From positions 1 to 54,450 of the forward strand of contig DYKI01000015.1 in assembly GCA_020722705.1 (NCBI GenBank): a DNA stretch of 54,450 nucleotides, given 5' to 3'. The translations under genes and the position numbers were made by a program. The DNA is from Chthonomonas calidirosea. Lineage in GTDB: Bacteria; Armatimonadota; Chthonomonadetes; Chthonomonadales; CAJBBX01. The notes beneath the pieces were generated by a model. It did no database searches, was not told the DNA's origin, and worked only from the letters and a program-made list of their open reading frames with translations. Positions 18,662 through 27,330 of this stretch are shown here, piece after piece (position 1 is the stretch's first letter; each line of letters begins with the position of its first letter).

Positions 18662-19150
18662 ATGCGGCATCGCATGAGCGGCCGAAAGTTCGGCCTTCCG
18701 AGCGACCAGCGCAAGGCCCTGTTGAAGGGGCTCGTGCGCGCGCTCTTCGTCAATGACAAGATAGTAACCACCGAGACACGGGCCAAGGACATCCGCCCGA
18801 TCGCCGAGAAGCTGATCACGATGGCGAAACGGGACGACATTCACGCCCGGCGAATGGTGCGGCGCTATATCGATTCGAACATTGCGGAGTTCGGTGTCAA
18901 TGCGGAGACGGGCAAGATCGCGCGTAACCCGCACTACGTCGTGCCGCGGTTGTTCACGGTCATCGCACCCAGGTACAAAGATCGGCCGGGCGGCTATTGC
19001 CGGATCACCAAACTCGGGGCACGACGCGGCGACGGCGCACCGATGGTTGTCCTCGAACTCGTTGAGGGAGGGGTTGTGGAGACGAAGCCGATCGAGCAGG
19101 AGACGCCGACGACCACGAAGAGACGAGGGCTTTTCGCACGGCGAAAGTAG
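18662..19150 (+). CDS. rplQ: 50S ribosomal protein L17 with C-terminal extension
   Basis: L17 surrounds the tunnel exit. The core begins [20 protein letters not shown] and includes [20 protein letters not shown] and the [19 protein letters not shown] signature. At 162 residues it is longer than the usual 115-130; the last 30 or so residues ([17 protein letters not shown]) are a charged tail. AAAGGATGATAGC lies before the ATG. The end of the gene is tightly joined to truA, whose start is unclear. Confidence 0.95.
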   Translation: MRHRMSGRKFGLPSDQRKALLKGLVRALFVNDKIVTTETRAKDIRPIAEKLITMAKRDDIHARRMVRRYIDSNIAEFGVNAETGKIARNPHYVVPRLFTVIAPRYKDRPGGYCRITKLGARRGDGAPMVVLELVEGGVVETKPIEQETPTTTKRRGLFARRK

Positions 19151-19167
19151 ACCGGGCTGTTCGATCA

Positions 19168-19908
19168 ACGGAGAAACGGCGCTTCAGGGCAACCGTTGAG
19201 TATGATGGAACCGATTTCGCCGGTTTCCAGTGGCAGCCGAAACTGAGAACGGTTCAGGGCGAGATAGAAACAGCCCTGGGCCGGCTGACCGGCGAGGAAG
19301 TAAGGGTCGCCGGCGCCGGAAGGACAGACGCAGGAGTTCATGCGCTCGGTCAGGTGATCAGTTTCCAGGCAGTGACGGCGATACCTGTCGAGCGCATGGC
19401 GACGGCAATGAATAGCGCGCTGCCGGCCGACGTGCGGGTGGTGCGGGCAGACGAGACGGACGAGCAGTTCCATGCCCGCTTCTCGGCGCGGTCGCGGTCG
19501 TATGTGTATGTAATGCTGAATAGGAGCGAGCCGTCGGCGCTCCTGAAGCGATACGTGTATCACGTGCGTGATACTCTGGATGTGCGTGCGATGGCGGATG
19601 CCGCGGGAAGGCTTGTGGGCGAGATGGATTTTGCCGCATGGGCCAACAGCCTTGACGACGTACGGAAGACGGTGCGCCAGGTGCTTCGATGCGACGTTCG
19701 TCGGCGCGGCGTCTGGGTGTTGTTGTTCGTCGAAGCAAGCGGGTTTCTGCATGGCATGGTCAGAAACATAGCAGGGACGCTGATTCAGGTCGGTACCGGC
19801 AAGCGCCGTTCGGATGACATGGATGCAATCACAGCGTCGAAGGATCGGCGCATGGCCGGTCCGACGGCTCCGGCACACGGGCTATGCCTGGTCCGAGTGA
19901 CCTATTGA
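19168..19908 (+). CDS. truA: tRNA pseudouridine(38-40) synthase TruA; no standard start codon
   Basis: TruA converts uridines 38-40 of tRNA anticodon arms to pseudouridine. The frame encodes the full enzyme: RRFRATVEYDGTDFAGFQ, the catalytic GAGRTDAGVHALGQV with Asp at codon 19327, and FLHGMVRNIAGTLIQVGTG near the end. No ATG, GTG or TTG occurs in this frame between its upstream stop (19063-19065) and the conserved N-terminus. The first GTG is at 19354, after the catalytic Asp. I place the start at ACG 19168, one base away from ATG and at the expected distance before RRF. A rare initiation codon, a local sequence error or coupling with rplQ are all possible. Family assignment is firm; the start is not. 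Confidence 0.85.
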   Translation, partial: TEKRRFRATVEYDGTDFAGFQWQPKLRTVQGEIETALGRLTGEEVRVAGAGRTDAGVHALGQVISFQAVTAIPVERMATAMNSALPADVRVVRADETDEQFHARFSARSRSYVYVMLNRSEPSALLKRYVYHVRDTLDVRAMADAAGRLVGEMDFAAWANSLDDVRKTVRQVLRCDVRRRGVWVLLFVEASGFLHGMVRNIAGTLIQVGTGKRRSDDMDAITASKDRRMAGPTAPAHGLCLVRVTY

Positions 19909-19917
19909 GGAAGAGGA

Positions 19918-20364
19918 ATGAAAACGTATTCGGCCAATCCTGAGACAATCGAGCGGACATGGTGGGTGCTCGATGCCGATGGGCGTTCCATGGGACGGCT
20001 GGCGGCCGACGCGGCCCGGCTGCTGCGCGGCAAGCACAAGCCAACGTTCACGGCGAATGTGGACACAGGGGACTTTGTTATCGTGGTCAACGCCGACAAA
20101 GTCCGCCTGACGGGTCACAAGAGCGCTGAGCGGCTCTACCGCCACAGCGGTTGGCCCGGTGGTCTGAAGAGCGTAACACGGGCTGAAGAACTGGCTGCGC
20201 GCCCGGCCGACGCGATACGCCGCGTCGTGCGTGGTATGCTCCCACACAACAAGCTCGGCGATGCAATGATCAACAAGCTCAAGGTATATGCGGGACCGGA
20301 CCATCCGCACGCGGCTCAACAGCCGGTTGCGTGGACTGCGCCGTACCCGAAAGCAGGAGAGTAA
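19918..20364 (+). CDS. rplM: 50S ribosomal protein L13
   Basis: L13 is an early 50S assembly protein. The 148-residue protein has [72 protein letters not shown] and [11 protein letters not shown], all standard. GAGGAAGAGG precedes the ATG. Pairing with rpsI downstream is conserved across bacteria. Confidence 0.97.
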   Translation: MKTYSANPETIERTWWVLDADGRSMGRLAADAARLLRGKHKPTFTANVDTGDFVIVVNADKVRLTGHKSAERLYRHSGWPGGLKSVTRAEELAARPADAIRRVVRGMLPHNKLGDAMINKLKVYAGPDHPHAAQQPVAWTAPYPKAGE

Positions 20365-20367
20365 AGC

Positions 20368-20763
20368 GTGCCAACAGGCGTCTCATACTACGGTACAGGC
20401 AAGCGTAAGGATGCCGTGGCTCGAGTGTGGCTCGTGCCCGGCAGCGGCGAGATCAAGATCAATGATCGAGCCGGCGACAAGTACTTCGGTCGTCTGGTGC
20501 TCATGCGGCTGATCCAGCAGCCGTTCGAGATCACCGAGACGATGGGCAAGTTCGACGTCATAGCGACATGCGCCGGCGGCGGCATCAGTGGTCAGGCAGG
20601 CGCCGTGCGGCATGGCATCAGCAAGGCGTTGATCGAAGCTGATCCGGACCTGCGCACTGTCCTGCGGCGGCACGGCTACCTTACGCGCGACCCAAGAGTC
20701 AAAGAACGCAAGAAGTACGGCCGCAAGCGCGCTCGGCGCGGCTTCCAGTTCAGCAAGCGCTAG
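20368..20763 (+). CDS. rpsI: 30S ribosomal protein S9
   Basis: S9 reaches its C-terminal tail to the P-site tRNA. GTG at 20368 gives 131 residues starting [20 protein letters not shown]. The family segments [20 protein letters not shown] and the basic C-terminus [14 protein letters not shown] are present. It is the last gene of the superoperon and is followed by a strong hairpin at 20799-20826. Confidence 0.97.
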   Translation: MPTGVSYYGTGKRKDAVARVWLVPGSGEIKINDRAGDKYFGRLVLMRLIQQPFEITETMGKFDVIATCAGGGISGQAGAVRHGISKALIEADPDLRTVLRRHGYLTRDPRVKERKKYGRKRARRGFQFSKR

Positions 20764-20798
20764 AACTTAGCCGGATCGCAGCACCACCGGCGGTTGAT

Positions 20799-20826
20799 GG
20801 GCATCTCGGTTGCGGGCGAGATGCCC
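20799..20826 (+). terminator. Hairpin after rpsI, probable superoperon terminator
   Basis: GGGCATCTCG (20799-20808) and CGAGATGCCC (20817-20826) are perfect complements, a 10-bp stem with an 8-base loop, 36 bases after the rpsI stop. There is no T-run, so classical Rho-independent termination is uncertain; it could also stabilise the 3' end. Confidence 0.55.
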
Positions 20827-20879
20827 TCGACGCCGCATCAGCCCTTGCTCCGCCTCCTCCTCATTGCATATCCCGCTCC

Positions 20880-20908
20880 TTGCATCCCAAGCGTTCCGGC
20901 AGTACAAT
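20880..20908 (+). promoter_or_regulatory. Sigma-70-type promoter of the Rpn-like gene
   Basis: TTGCAT (20880-20885) and TACAAT (20903-20908) are separated by exactly 17 bases. Transcription would begin about 7 bases after the -10 box, at or next to the GTG start codon at 20916. No Shine-Dalgarno is visible. This suggests a leaderless mRNA. Confidence 0.55.
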
Positions 20909-20915
20909 ATGAGCT

Positions 20916-21959
20916 GTGACCTGGGACGAAAAGCGGCTCCGGAATATCACCCATGACCAGTTGTGGAAAGAGGTCCTCTGGACATTCTTCTCCGACTTTA
21001 TGCAGTTATTCGCCTCCCATGTCGCCAGGGAACTGGACTTCGGGCGGCTTCGTCGGCTCGATCCTGAGGTGTTCACTGACCTGCCGAGCGGGAGAAAGCG
21101 GGTACCGGATCTGGTCGTTGAGGCTCACACGCGCCGGGGCGAGCCCGAGCTGTTCGTCATCCATGTAGAGGTCGAGCGGCGCCGCAGACGGGACACTCCA
21201 CGCTGGATGTGGGAGTATTACGCCCTGCTGAGACTGCGCCTGGGCAGGCCCGTATACCCCATAGTGGTGTACCTGTCTCGGCACGGTATTGGGCTGAGGC
21301 GAGAGACGTATGAGGAAACGCTGTTTGGCGAGATGATATGCTCAATGCAGTACCTTGCCATCGGAGTGCCGGATCTCTCCGCCCATCAGTACATGAAGGC
21401 GCAGACCGCGCTCGGGGCGGCAATGAGCGCAATGATGGTGACACGCGCGGACGATGCGGTAGAGTTAACGGTGAGCGCGCTGGAGCGCATCGCCGCGTCG
21501 GGACTCGACGAAGCGCGACAAACCCTTCTGGCATTGATCGTCGAGAACTACGCCAGACTGACGGCATCAGATCGGGACCGCGTGCGCACGCTTCTCAACA
21601 CTCGCGCAGGGGGAGAGAGTATGGGCAAGCGATTGATGGGTTTCTTCCAGAAGTGGGGCTATGACGAGGGTATCGAACAGGGTATCGAGCAGGGTATCGA
21701 ACAAGGTATTGAGCGGGGTATCGAGAAGGGTATCGAGCAGGGCGTCGAACGAGGCATCCAGAAGGGCATCGAGCAGGGGGTGGCCGAGGGGCTGATGCAA
21801 GGGCAACGGCGTCTGCTGCTCGCTCAGTTGCGAAGGCGTTTCGGATCGCTCCCCCCTGAGATCGAGGCCAAGATCGAGGCTATTCGAGACTCCGGTCGCC
21901 TTGACGAGCTGGCGCTGACAGTCCTTGACGCTGCATCGCTCGATGACCTGGCGCTGTAG
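20916..21959 (+). CDS. Rpn/PD-(D/E)XK family putative nuclease with GIEQ repeats
   Basis: A 347-residue protein. The N-terminal part (about 1-110) resembles Rpn/transposase-31-like PD-(D/E)XK nucleases: RVPDLVVEAH, then FVIHVEVERRR, the expected acidic catalytic strand pair. The middle is helical. Residues about 252-295 are eleven near-identical tetrapeptides (GIEQ, GIER, GIEK and the like), and the C-terminus (RRLLLAQLRRRFGSLPPEIE, then a helical LDELALTVLDAASLDDL) resembles DUF4351. Such proteins are spread by transfer and occur in many copies in Cyanobacteria, Chloroflexi and relatives. Biological function is poorly known. It is a single gene with its own promoter, not part of the ribosomal operon. 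Confidence 0.75.
   Translation: MTWDEKRLRNITHDQLWKEVLWTFFSDFMQLFASHVARELDFGRLRRLDPEVFTDLPSGRKRVPDLVVEAHTRRGEPELFVIHVEVERRRRRDTPRWMWEYYALLRLRLGRPVYPIVVYLSRHGIGLRRETYEETLFGEMICSMQYLAIGVPDLSAHQYMKAQTALGAAMSAMMVTRADDAVELTVSALERIAASGLDEARQTLLALIVENYARLTASDRDRVRTLLNTRAGGESMGKRLMGFFQKWGYDEGIEQGIEQGIEQGIERGIEKGIEQGVERGIQKGIEQGVAEGLMQGQRRLLLAQLRRRFGSLPPEIEAKIEAIRDSGRLDELALTVLDAASLDDLAL
21669..21800 (+). repeat. In-frame 12-bp tandem repeat inside the Rpn-like gene
   Basis: Eleven 12-base units start at 21669 with the consensus GGTATCGAGCAG. The first nine are close copies (GIxx at protein level); the last two (GVAE, GLMQ) are diverged. The phase keeps the frame, so copy number can change without a frameshift. 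Early units are nearly identical in DNA, which suggests recent expansion or slippage. Confidence 0.9.
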
Positions 21960-22012
21960 GTGGCGCGTCGTTCCAGCCGCATGTCGGGCACAGACACAAC
22001 AGGAGAACGGAT

Positions 22013-23071
22013 ATGGCTAGGAAGTCGAAGCGGTCGGATCGCGTTAGGGTCGGCATCGTCGGCGTCGGTATAGGGAGTGTGCACGCGCATGCCTACAGCA
22101 AGCTCCCCAACGTGGAGATCGCTGCACTCTGCGACATTGACACGGCGCGTGCGGAAACGCTGGCGGACCGGTATGGGGTCAAGAACATCTACTCGGACTA
22201 CGAGGCGATGTTCGCTGAAGCCAAGCTCGACGCCGTGTCGGTGTGCACGCCGAACGCGCTTCATGCACCGGTGGCTGTCGCCGCCCTGAATGCCGGATGT
22301 CATGTGCTCTGCGAGAAACCGCTCTCGGTCAACGCCATCGAGGGCAGCAAGATCGTGGATGCCGCCCGGAAGTCGTCGGGCAAGTTCATGATAGGCATGA
22401 ACAACCGATTCCGAGGTGACACACAGGTGCTGCGCAAGTACATTGACGATGGGCAGTTGGGGTCTGTCTACTATGCGCGGTGCGGATGGATTCGACGCAA
22501 TGGCATTCCTGGTCTTGGCGGCTGGTTCACCCGAAAGGACATGTCAGGCGGCGGCCCTTTGATAGACATCGGCGTCCATGCCCTTGATGTCACGCTCTAT
22601 CTGATGGGCAATCCCAAACCCACGACCGTGTTCGGCGCGACCTACGCGAAGTTCGGTCCGTACGGGAAGGGACAGGGGCAATGGGGGGCACCGGTTCGAG
22701 GGGGGACGTTCGACGTCGAGGACCTTGCATGCGGACAGGTGCTGTTCGAGAACGGTGCAACGCTGGCCCTGGAGGCGTCCTGGGCACAGCACTGCGCGGG
22801 CGAGCGCCTCTACAGTGAGGTCTACGGCGATCTGGGCGGAGCCACGCTGGAACCGCTGAGGGTGTACACCGAGGTCCACGGAAGTCCTGCCGACATCTCG
22901 CCGTCATTCCCGAATGTCAACGGGCATGAGGCAGAGGTGGCGCACTTCATAGACTGCATCGTTCATAACAAGACGCCGTTGGCGACGGCTGAGCAGGCGT
23001 TGGACGTCATGAAGATCCTGGATGGCCTGTACCTGTCGGCCCGAACCGGCCAGTCGGTCCGGCTGGCCTGA
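22013..23071 (+). CDS. Gfo/Idh/MocA family NAD(P)-dependent oxidoreductase
   Basis: A 352-residue sugar or inositol-type dehydrogenase. The N-terminal Rossmann domain has [20 protein letters not shown] and a [17 protein letters not shown] strand. CEKPLSVNA is the catalytic-lysine motif; the C-terminal domain has [20 protein letters not shown], which carries the usual Asp and His. The substrate cannot be told. It starts at ATG 22013 after AGGAGAACGG. A sugar isomerase/epimerase follows 53 bases later, a frequent pairing in catabolism of modified sugars. Confidence 0.88.
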   Translation: MARKSKRSDRVRVGIVGVGIGSVHAHAYSKLPNVEIAALCDIDTARAETLADRYGVKNIYSDYEAMFAEAKLDAVSVCTPNALHAPVAVAALNAGCHVLCEKPLSVNAIEGSKIVDAARKSSGKFMIGMNNRFRGDTQVLRKYIDDGQLGSVYYARCGWIRRNGIPGLGGWFTRKDMSGGGPLIDIGVHALDVTLYLMGNPKPTTVFGATYAKFGPYGKGQGQWGAPVRGGTFDVEDLACGQVLFENGATLALEASWAQHCAGERLYSEVYGDLGGATLEPLRVYTEVHGSPADISPSFPNVNGHEAEVAHFIDCIVHNKTPLATAEQALDVMKILDGLYLSARTGQSVRLA

Positions 23072-23124
23072 AGCGTCAAGCCGACCGTCGTGATCACATA
23101 CCTCAAGCACTGGAGGCAGCACAG

Positions 23125-24132
23125 ATGGGAAGACCTGTCACTCTCGTAACCGGTCAGTGGGCCGACTTGCCGCTGGCCGATCTTGCTCCCAAGGCCAAGT
23201 CGTTCGGATACGACGGCCTGGAGCTGGCATGTTGGGGCGATCATGTGGATGTCTCGGCGGCAGCCGGGCCGGACGCGGCCGCCTACTGCCGCTCACGACA
23301 CGAAATCCTCGCCAAGAACGGCCTGAAGACCTGGGCGATCGCGGCGCACCTGGTCGGACAGTGTGTGCTCGATCGCATTGACGCGCGCCATGCGGCCATC
23401 CTGCCGCCGCATGTCTACGGAGACGGCGAACCGGATGGCGTCAACAAACGCGCCATCGAGGAGATGAAGCAGACTGCGAAGGCCGCCAAGAACCTCGGCG
23501 TGAGGATCGTCAACGGCTTCACGGGCTCGTCCATCTGGCACTTGCTCTACTCGTTCCCGCCGAACCTGCCGAGCCAGATTGATGACGGCTATGCGCTTCT
23601 GAAAGAGCGATGGGTACCGATTCTGGACGTGTTCGCAGAGTGCGGGGTCAAGTTCGCTCTTGAGGTTCACCCCACGGAGATCGCCTTCGATGTGGCCAGC
23701 GCAAAGCGAACGCTCGAAGCCCTTGACAACCATCCTGCTTTCGGTTTCAACTACGACCCGAGCCATCTGGGCTATCAGGGCGTGGACTATGTGAAGTTCC
23801 TGTACGAGTTCGGCGACCGGATTGTCCATTGCCACATGAAGGATGTCTACTGGTCCAATACGCCCAAGAGAGTCGGGGTGTTCGGCGGACATGTGAGCTT
23901 CGGCAATCCGGAGCGGTTCTGGGATTTCCGTTCACTGGGACGCGGCTCGATTGACTTCGAGGCGATCATCCGCGCGCTCAACCACGTCAACTACCAGGGA
24001 CCACTATCGGTGGAGTGGGAAGACAGCGGCATGGATCGTGAGCACGGTGCGGCCGAGGCTTGCCAGTTCGTCCGGAAACTGGACTTCAAGCCGTCGGAGG
24101 TAGCATTCGACGCGGCCTTCGAGAAGAAGTAG
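23125..24132 (+). CDS. Sugar phosphate isomerase/epimerase (AP endonuclease 2-like TIM barrel)
   Basis: A 335-residue TIM-barrel protein of the xylose-isomerase-like superfamily. Strands with likely metal ligands are visible: [13 protein letters not shown] (Glu, His), [16 protein letters not shown] (Asp, His), [12 protein letters not shown] (His, Asp) and [11 protein letters not shown] (Glu). GGCAGC is the only SD-like sequence close to ATG 23125. The neighbouring Gfo/Idh gene suggests sequential oxidation and isomerisation of one carbohydrate. Confidence 0.85.
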   Translation: MGRPVTLVTGQWADLPLADLAPKAKSFGYDGLELACWGDHVDVSAAAGPDAAAYCRSRHEILAKNGLKTWAIAAHLVGQCVLDRIDARHAAILPPHVYGDGEPDGVNKRAIEEMKQTAKAAKNLGVRIVNGFTGSSIWHLLYSFPPNLPSQIDDGYALLKERWVPILDVFAECGVKFALEVHPTEIAFDVASAKRTLEALDNHPAFGFNYDPSHLGYQGVDYVKFLYEFGDRIVHCHMKDVYWSNTPKRVGVFGGHVSFGNPERFWDFRSLGRGSIDFEAIIRALNHVNYQGPLSVEWEDSGMDREHGAAEACQFVRKLDFKPSEVAFDAAFEKK

Positions 24133-24144
24133 TCGCCATCAGTC

Positions 24145-24179
24145 GTCGCGTCCCGTCCGCCCAGCGGACGGGACGCGAC
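24145..24179. terminator. Perfect 16-bp hairpin between convergent genes
   Basis: GTCGCGTCCCGTCCGC (24145-24160) pairs perfectly with 24164-24179 across a 3-base loop. It lies 12 bases after one stop codon and 6 bases before the stop of the opposing gene, so it can end transcription from both sides. No T-run is present. Confidence 0.7.
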
Positions 24180-24185
24180 CAGGGG

Positions 24186-25490
24186 TCAGAACTTCCTGCC
24201 CCAGCCTATCTCAACTTCCACCTGGTGCATGTGCAGGCTGATCAACTGCTGTCCGGGCGCCTCCATCGGGTTGAAGCCGCGGACGGTGTGGTCGGGCGAG
24301 TACATGAGTGCGAAGCTCAGTTCACCGGCGCTGCCCACATCCTTGGTGAAGCCGCCCGTGAAGTGCCATTCCTGTACGCCGGGCGCGAGAATGTTGAACA
24401 GGACCTCGGAGCCGGGAACCGGTTGACGCCCATAGTTGACGCCCGTGCGCAGCGTCCAGCCACGTCCTGCGTCCCACTGTGTTCCGAGCTTGAGCACGGC
24501 CATGTTGCGCCAGCCGAAGCCGGGTCCATTGTCGCCGCCGAGCAGCGAGTCGGCGGCTCCCTGCATGCCCTGGTAGATGTTGGAAAACGGATTGCCGACA
24601 GAGTGAACCCAGCGATACCAGATGTGCTGGTAGTCGAGGGCGACGACGGACTTCGGGGTTGGGCGATATGCCAGACCGAGGGTTGCGGAAGCCGGTATGT
24701 CGAACTTGCCCTGCTCGGCGAAGAGGTCCGAGTAGCCCTTGAACCTGGACATGTGCACCTGCGGTTCAAACGCGGCGCCCAGGCTCAGTCTGTCGTCCAC
24801 GTCATGAAGTACGCCGATGCGCCAGCCGAGTCCATTCGACGACGACGCTCCGTTGTCGGAGAGGTGGTCGGGGTTCCCGTCGGCGACCATCGAGCCGAAG
24901 CCGGCAACGCCGCGGGCCTCAAACATCTGGTACGCGAGGAAGGCGGATATCCCGATTGCAGTGCGGGGGGCGATCTCCATCGCGTAAGTGGGACCGACGA
25001 AGAGCTGTGACAGGTTGACGCCGGCCTCGCCGGCTCCGAACGGCCCGTTGTAGCCTGGAGCGGTTCGGTAGGTTGTGTTCATACCGCCGTTACCGCTGAT
25101 GGTGATTGCGAACGCCGAGCGAGGCCCTATCATCCTGTTGTATGAGATGCCAGGCACGCCGAAGTCGTTATTGTCGCTTTGGAACGATCCTGGCTGGAGG
25201 CCGAATGTGCCAGGCGCTCCGCTGGGGGCCCCATCCACGCGATAGCCGCGCTCGGGGTGGAACAAGGCAAGACTCAGATCGTAGCGGTTGCCGACGCGAA
25301 CCGCTGTGGCAGGGTTCATGATGGCCGATGTGGAGTCATTCGCCAGGGCGATGCCGGCGCCGCCCATGCCTTTGACGCGAGTGCCGTAGCCGTGACTGAA
25401 ATAGCCGTCCGTGGCCGCTGCGGGGATGCTCGACAGAGTGATCGCAAGAGCTGCGACGATGCACGCAGCGACCGCGTGAGCGCGAATCAT
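24186..25490 (-). CDS. OmpP1/FadL family outer-membrane channel
   Basis: FadL-type barrels carry hydrophobic compounds across the outer membrane. The start at 25490 gives 434 residues with a signal peptide (MIRAHAVAACIVAALAITLS, cleavage near AAA-TDG). It then has the family N-terminus GYFSHGYGTRVKGMGGAGIA and DSTSAIMNPAT, and repeated amphipathic strands; it ends with MHQVEVEIGWGRKF including a terminal Phe. GGAAGGG lies upstream. An earlier in-frame start at 25601 would place 37 Arg-rich residues before the signal peptide and overlap the dsrE2 gene. It is the last gene of the sulfur/redox operon. It is also direct evidence for an outer membrane. The substrate is unknown. Confidence 0.85.
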   Translation of the reverse strand: MIRAHAVAACIVAALAITLSSIPAAATDGYFSHGYGTRVKGMGGAGIALANDSTSAIMNPATAVRVGNRYDLSLALFHPERGYRVDGAPSGAPGTFGLQPGSFQSDNNDFGVPGISYNRMIGPRSAFAITISGNGGMNTTYRTAPGYNGPFGAGEAGVNLSQLFVGPTYAMEIAPRTAIGISAFLAYQMFEARGVAGFGSMVADGNPDHLSDNGASSSNGLGWRIGVLHDVDDRLSLGAAFEPQVHMSRFKGYSDLFAEQGKFDIPASATLGLAYRPTPKSVVALDYQHIWYRWVHSVGNPFSNIYQGMQGAADSLLGGDNGPGFGWRNMAVLKLGTQWDAGRGWTLRTGVNYGRQPVPGSEVLFNILAPGVQEWHFTGGFTKDVGSAGELSFALMYSPDHTVRGFNPMEAPGQQLISLHMHQVEVEIGWGRKF

Positions 25491-25539
25491 GGAGCCGTAT
25501 ACCCTTCCGTGAGTGGGGATGCTGACGCCTGATCGGCGT

Positions 25540-26121
25540 CTAGATGAACAGCGTCGTCTTGCTTGAGCCTGCGTCGGCAAGGAACTTCGCGACACCGGCA
25601 ACTTTCAGGTCGGGGTAATCCAGCAGTTCGTCGGTTGTGAACCCCATCAGTTCCATGCTCATCTGGCAGACATAGATTTTGACGCCCGAATCGGCCGCTT
25701 GCTTGATGAGCTGCTCCAGCGACATGACGCCCTTCTTCTTCATCAGGCCCTTCATCATGCCGGTACCCATGCCTGCCATGTGCATCTTGGAGAGCTTCAG
25801 CCTGTTCGGACCCTTGGGCAGCATCCAACCGAACATCTTCGCCATCATGTCCTTCGGGCCGGGCCTCTTGGCAGGATCTCGGAGCGCTGGAGTGGCCCAG
25901 AATGTGAAGAACATGACGACCTCTTCGAACATGGCTGCGGCGCCTGTGGCGATGATGAAGGCGGCGAGCTGCCGGTCAAGATCGCCGCTGAACACGACCA
26001 TGGAGAGCTTGTCCTGCGGCAGGGAGTTCTCACGAAGCTCGTCAAGCTGCGCCTGCAGCGCGGCAACCTGCTGGGCAAGTTGGTCCATGGTTGGTGCTTG
26101 TGGATCGGTTTCCTGAGTCAT
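25540..26121 (-). CDS. DsrE/DsrF/DrsH-like protein (DsrE2 type)
   Basis: This 193-residue protein belongs to the DsrE-like sulfurtransferase fold. The N-terminal 35 residues are a short coiled coil. MVVFSGDLDRQLAAFIIATG begins the domain, and VKIYVCQMSMELMG contains Cys152, the expected persulfide-carrying residue. A Met/Lys-rich region (residues 95-130) sits between them. DsrE2 proteins pass sulfane sulfur to TusA and are often encoded with tusA and hdr-like genes. It follows the membrane Hdr subunit by 78 bases. Confidence 0.85.
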   Translation of the reverse strand: MTQETDPQAPTMDQLAQQVAALQAQLDELRENSLPQDKLSMVVFSGDLDRQLAAFIIATGAAAMFEEVVMFFTFWATPALRDPAKRPGPKDMMAKMFGWMLPKGPNRLKLSKMHMAGMGTGMMKGLMKKKGVMSLEQLIKQAADSGVKIYVCQMSMELMGFTTDELLDYPDLKVAGVAKFLADAGSSKTTLFI

Positions 26122-26199
26122 AGAATCACCCTTGTCCTTGGCGCGCGCTTGCCTGCTCGCGCTCTGCCGGGTAGTGTTGTGCGGAACTGAAATGGCGGC

Positions 26200-27315
26200 C
26201 TACGCTGCGTTTCCCTTGCGCAGGAAGTACGCGAATAGGGCCAGGGGCCTGTAGATCACATGGGCCAGCTTCGTGAACGTTGTCAGCAGTACCAGCTCCA
26301 TCGCGAGCGCCGCATGAATGAGCAGCACTACGTCGGTCAGCGGAGTCGATGATCTGAGCGTAACGGCCACCTCGAGCCAGAAGCCGGTCACTCCCAGGAT
26401 CCACAGCACCCATAGAAGCCACGCATCCATAGGATCGGTCCTGGCCACGTTCTTCTCGACCTTCTGGTATCTTCTCACGAGGGCGGCTGTGACACCGGCC
26501 ATCATCGCCACCCCGCTGATCGTGCCGATGATGCGAGCCGGCCAGAAGGTGGTGATTCCCAGGGGCAAAAGTGCGATGAACACGTAGTCCAGTATCGTCG
26601 CAAGCAGCAAGCCCATAAAGCCCCACATGATGGCGAGATGGACGGTTGCGGCATTGCGATACCAGGGCTCACCCTCCTTGGGGGTCTCATCTCGATGGCG
26701 CTTCATGGTCGCGATCTCGACGATGGTTGCGCGACCGGCTGCGATGTAGGCGCCGAACGGCAGTCGGCCCGTGCCCTTGAGGAAGCGCCGCAAAACGATG
26801 CTGACGCTAATGACCGTGTTCAGCGCCACCAGCGCCATGATGCCGATACCGACGTTGTGTACGGTTCCGTACGGCACGAGCCGGAACAACACGTGCTGGA
26901 CCTCGCTGGACGATCGCAAACCCACGAGGAGCGCACCAAGGACTGCACCGAGCACCACCGTGACGATCAAGAGCCCGAGCGTGCTTCCGTACATCCAGCG
27001 CGCGAGGCCGCTGGGCTCGGCTGAGGAGATGGCGTACCGGCGGACCGCTGCCATGTACTCGCCTGGATTTGCCTCGCGTGGGCATGTATCGGAACACTCC
27101 CCGCAGTAGTAGCAGAGCCATGTGTCGGGGCTGTTCAGCAGGCTATCGCGGTCGCCGATCTGCCCGAGTCGGATCATGCGCCGCGGGAAGTTCCCTGTTT
27201 CATCGGAGAGGGGACATACCGCTGTGCAGTTGCCGCAATGGAAGCATGCGGAGACGTCGAATGCGCCATGCCGCTTGATCTGCTTCAGCAGTCCAGTGTC
27301 TACAGTTATCGCCAT
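26200..27315 (-). CDS. QmoC-like fusion: HdrC iron-sulfur domain plus HdrE-type cytochrome b membrane domain
   Basis: A 371-residue membrane protein. The soluble N-terminus has two CxxCxxCxxxCP motifs (Cys24/27/30/34 and Cys68/71/74/78) for two [4Fe-4S] clusters, as in HdrC. From about residue 105 it has five or six transmembrane helices with several His (for example RLVPYGTVHNVGIG, YRNAATVHLAIMWG) fitting heme b ligands. This HdrC-HdrE fusion is the architecture of QmoC, which links cytoplasmic Hdr-like flavoproteins to the quinone pool. GAGGTGA precedes the ATG. It is encoded directly after the 98-residue wHTH protein. Confidence 0.87.
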   Translation of the reverse strand: MAITVDTGLLKQIKRHGAFDVSACFHCGNCTAVCPLSDETGNFPRRMIRLGQIGDRDSLLNSPDTWLCYYCGECSDTCPREANPGEYMAAVRRYAISSAEPSGLARWMYGSTLGLLIVTVVLGAVLGALLVGLRSSSEVQHVLFRLVPYGTVHNVGIGIMALVALNTVISVSIVLRRFLKGTGRLPFGAYIAAGRATIVEIATMKRHRDETPKEGEPWYRNAATVHLAIMWGFMGLLLATILDYVFIALLPLGITTFWPARIIGTISGVAMMAGVTAALVRRYQKVEKNVARTDPMDAWLLWVLWILGVTGFWLEVAVTLRSSTPLTDVVLLIHAALAMELVLLTTFTKLAHVIYRPLALFAYFLRKGNAA

Positions 27316-27330
27316 TGGAGCGTTTTCACC

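Noticed and set aside
19125..19180. Programmed -1 frameshift joining rplQ and truA
   Set aside because: The only slip-like site (A-AAG before the rplQ stop) is weak and there is no evident stimulatory stem, so an unusual start or sequence error is simpler.
19354..19908. Starting truA at the GTG at 19354
   Set aside because: It would remove the catalytic Asp and the conserved RRFRATVEYDGT region, which are clearly coded upstream in the same frame.
21669..21800. Short direct repeats that could suggest a CRISPR array
   Set aside because: The 12-base units are adjacent without spacers and stay in the coding frame of the Rpn-like gene; no cas genes are present.
24060..25010. Plus-strand open frame of 316 codons
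   Set aside because: It covers the convergent hairpin and runs antisense to the FadL gene; no domain pattern was visible.
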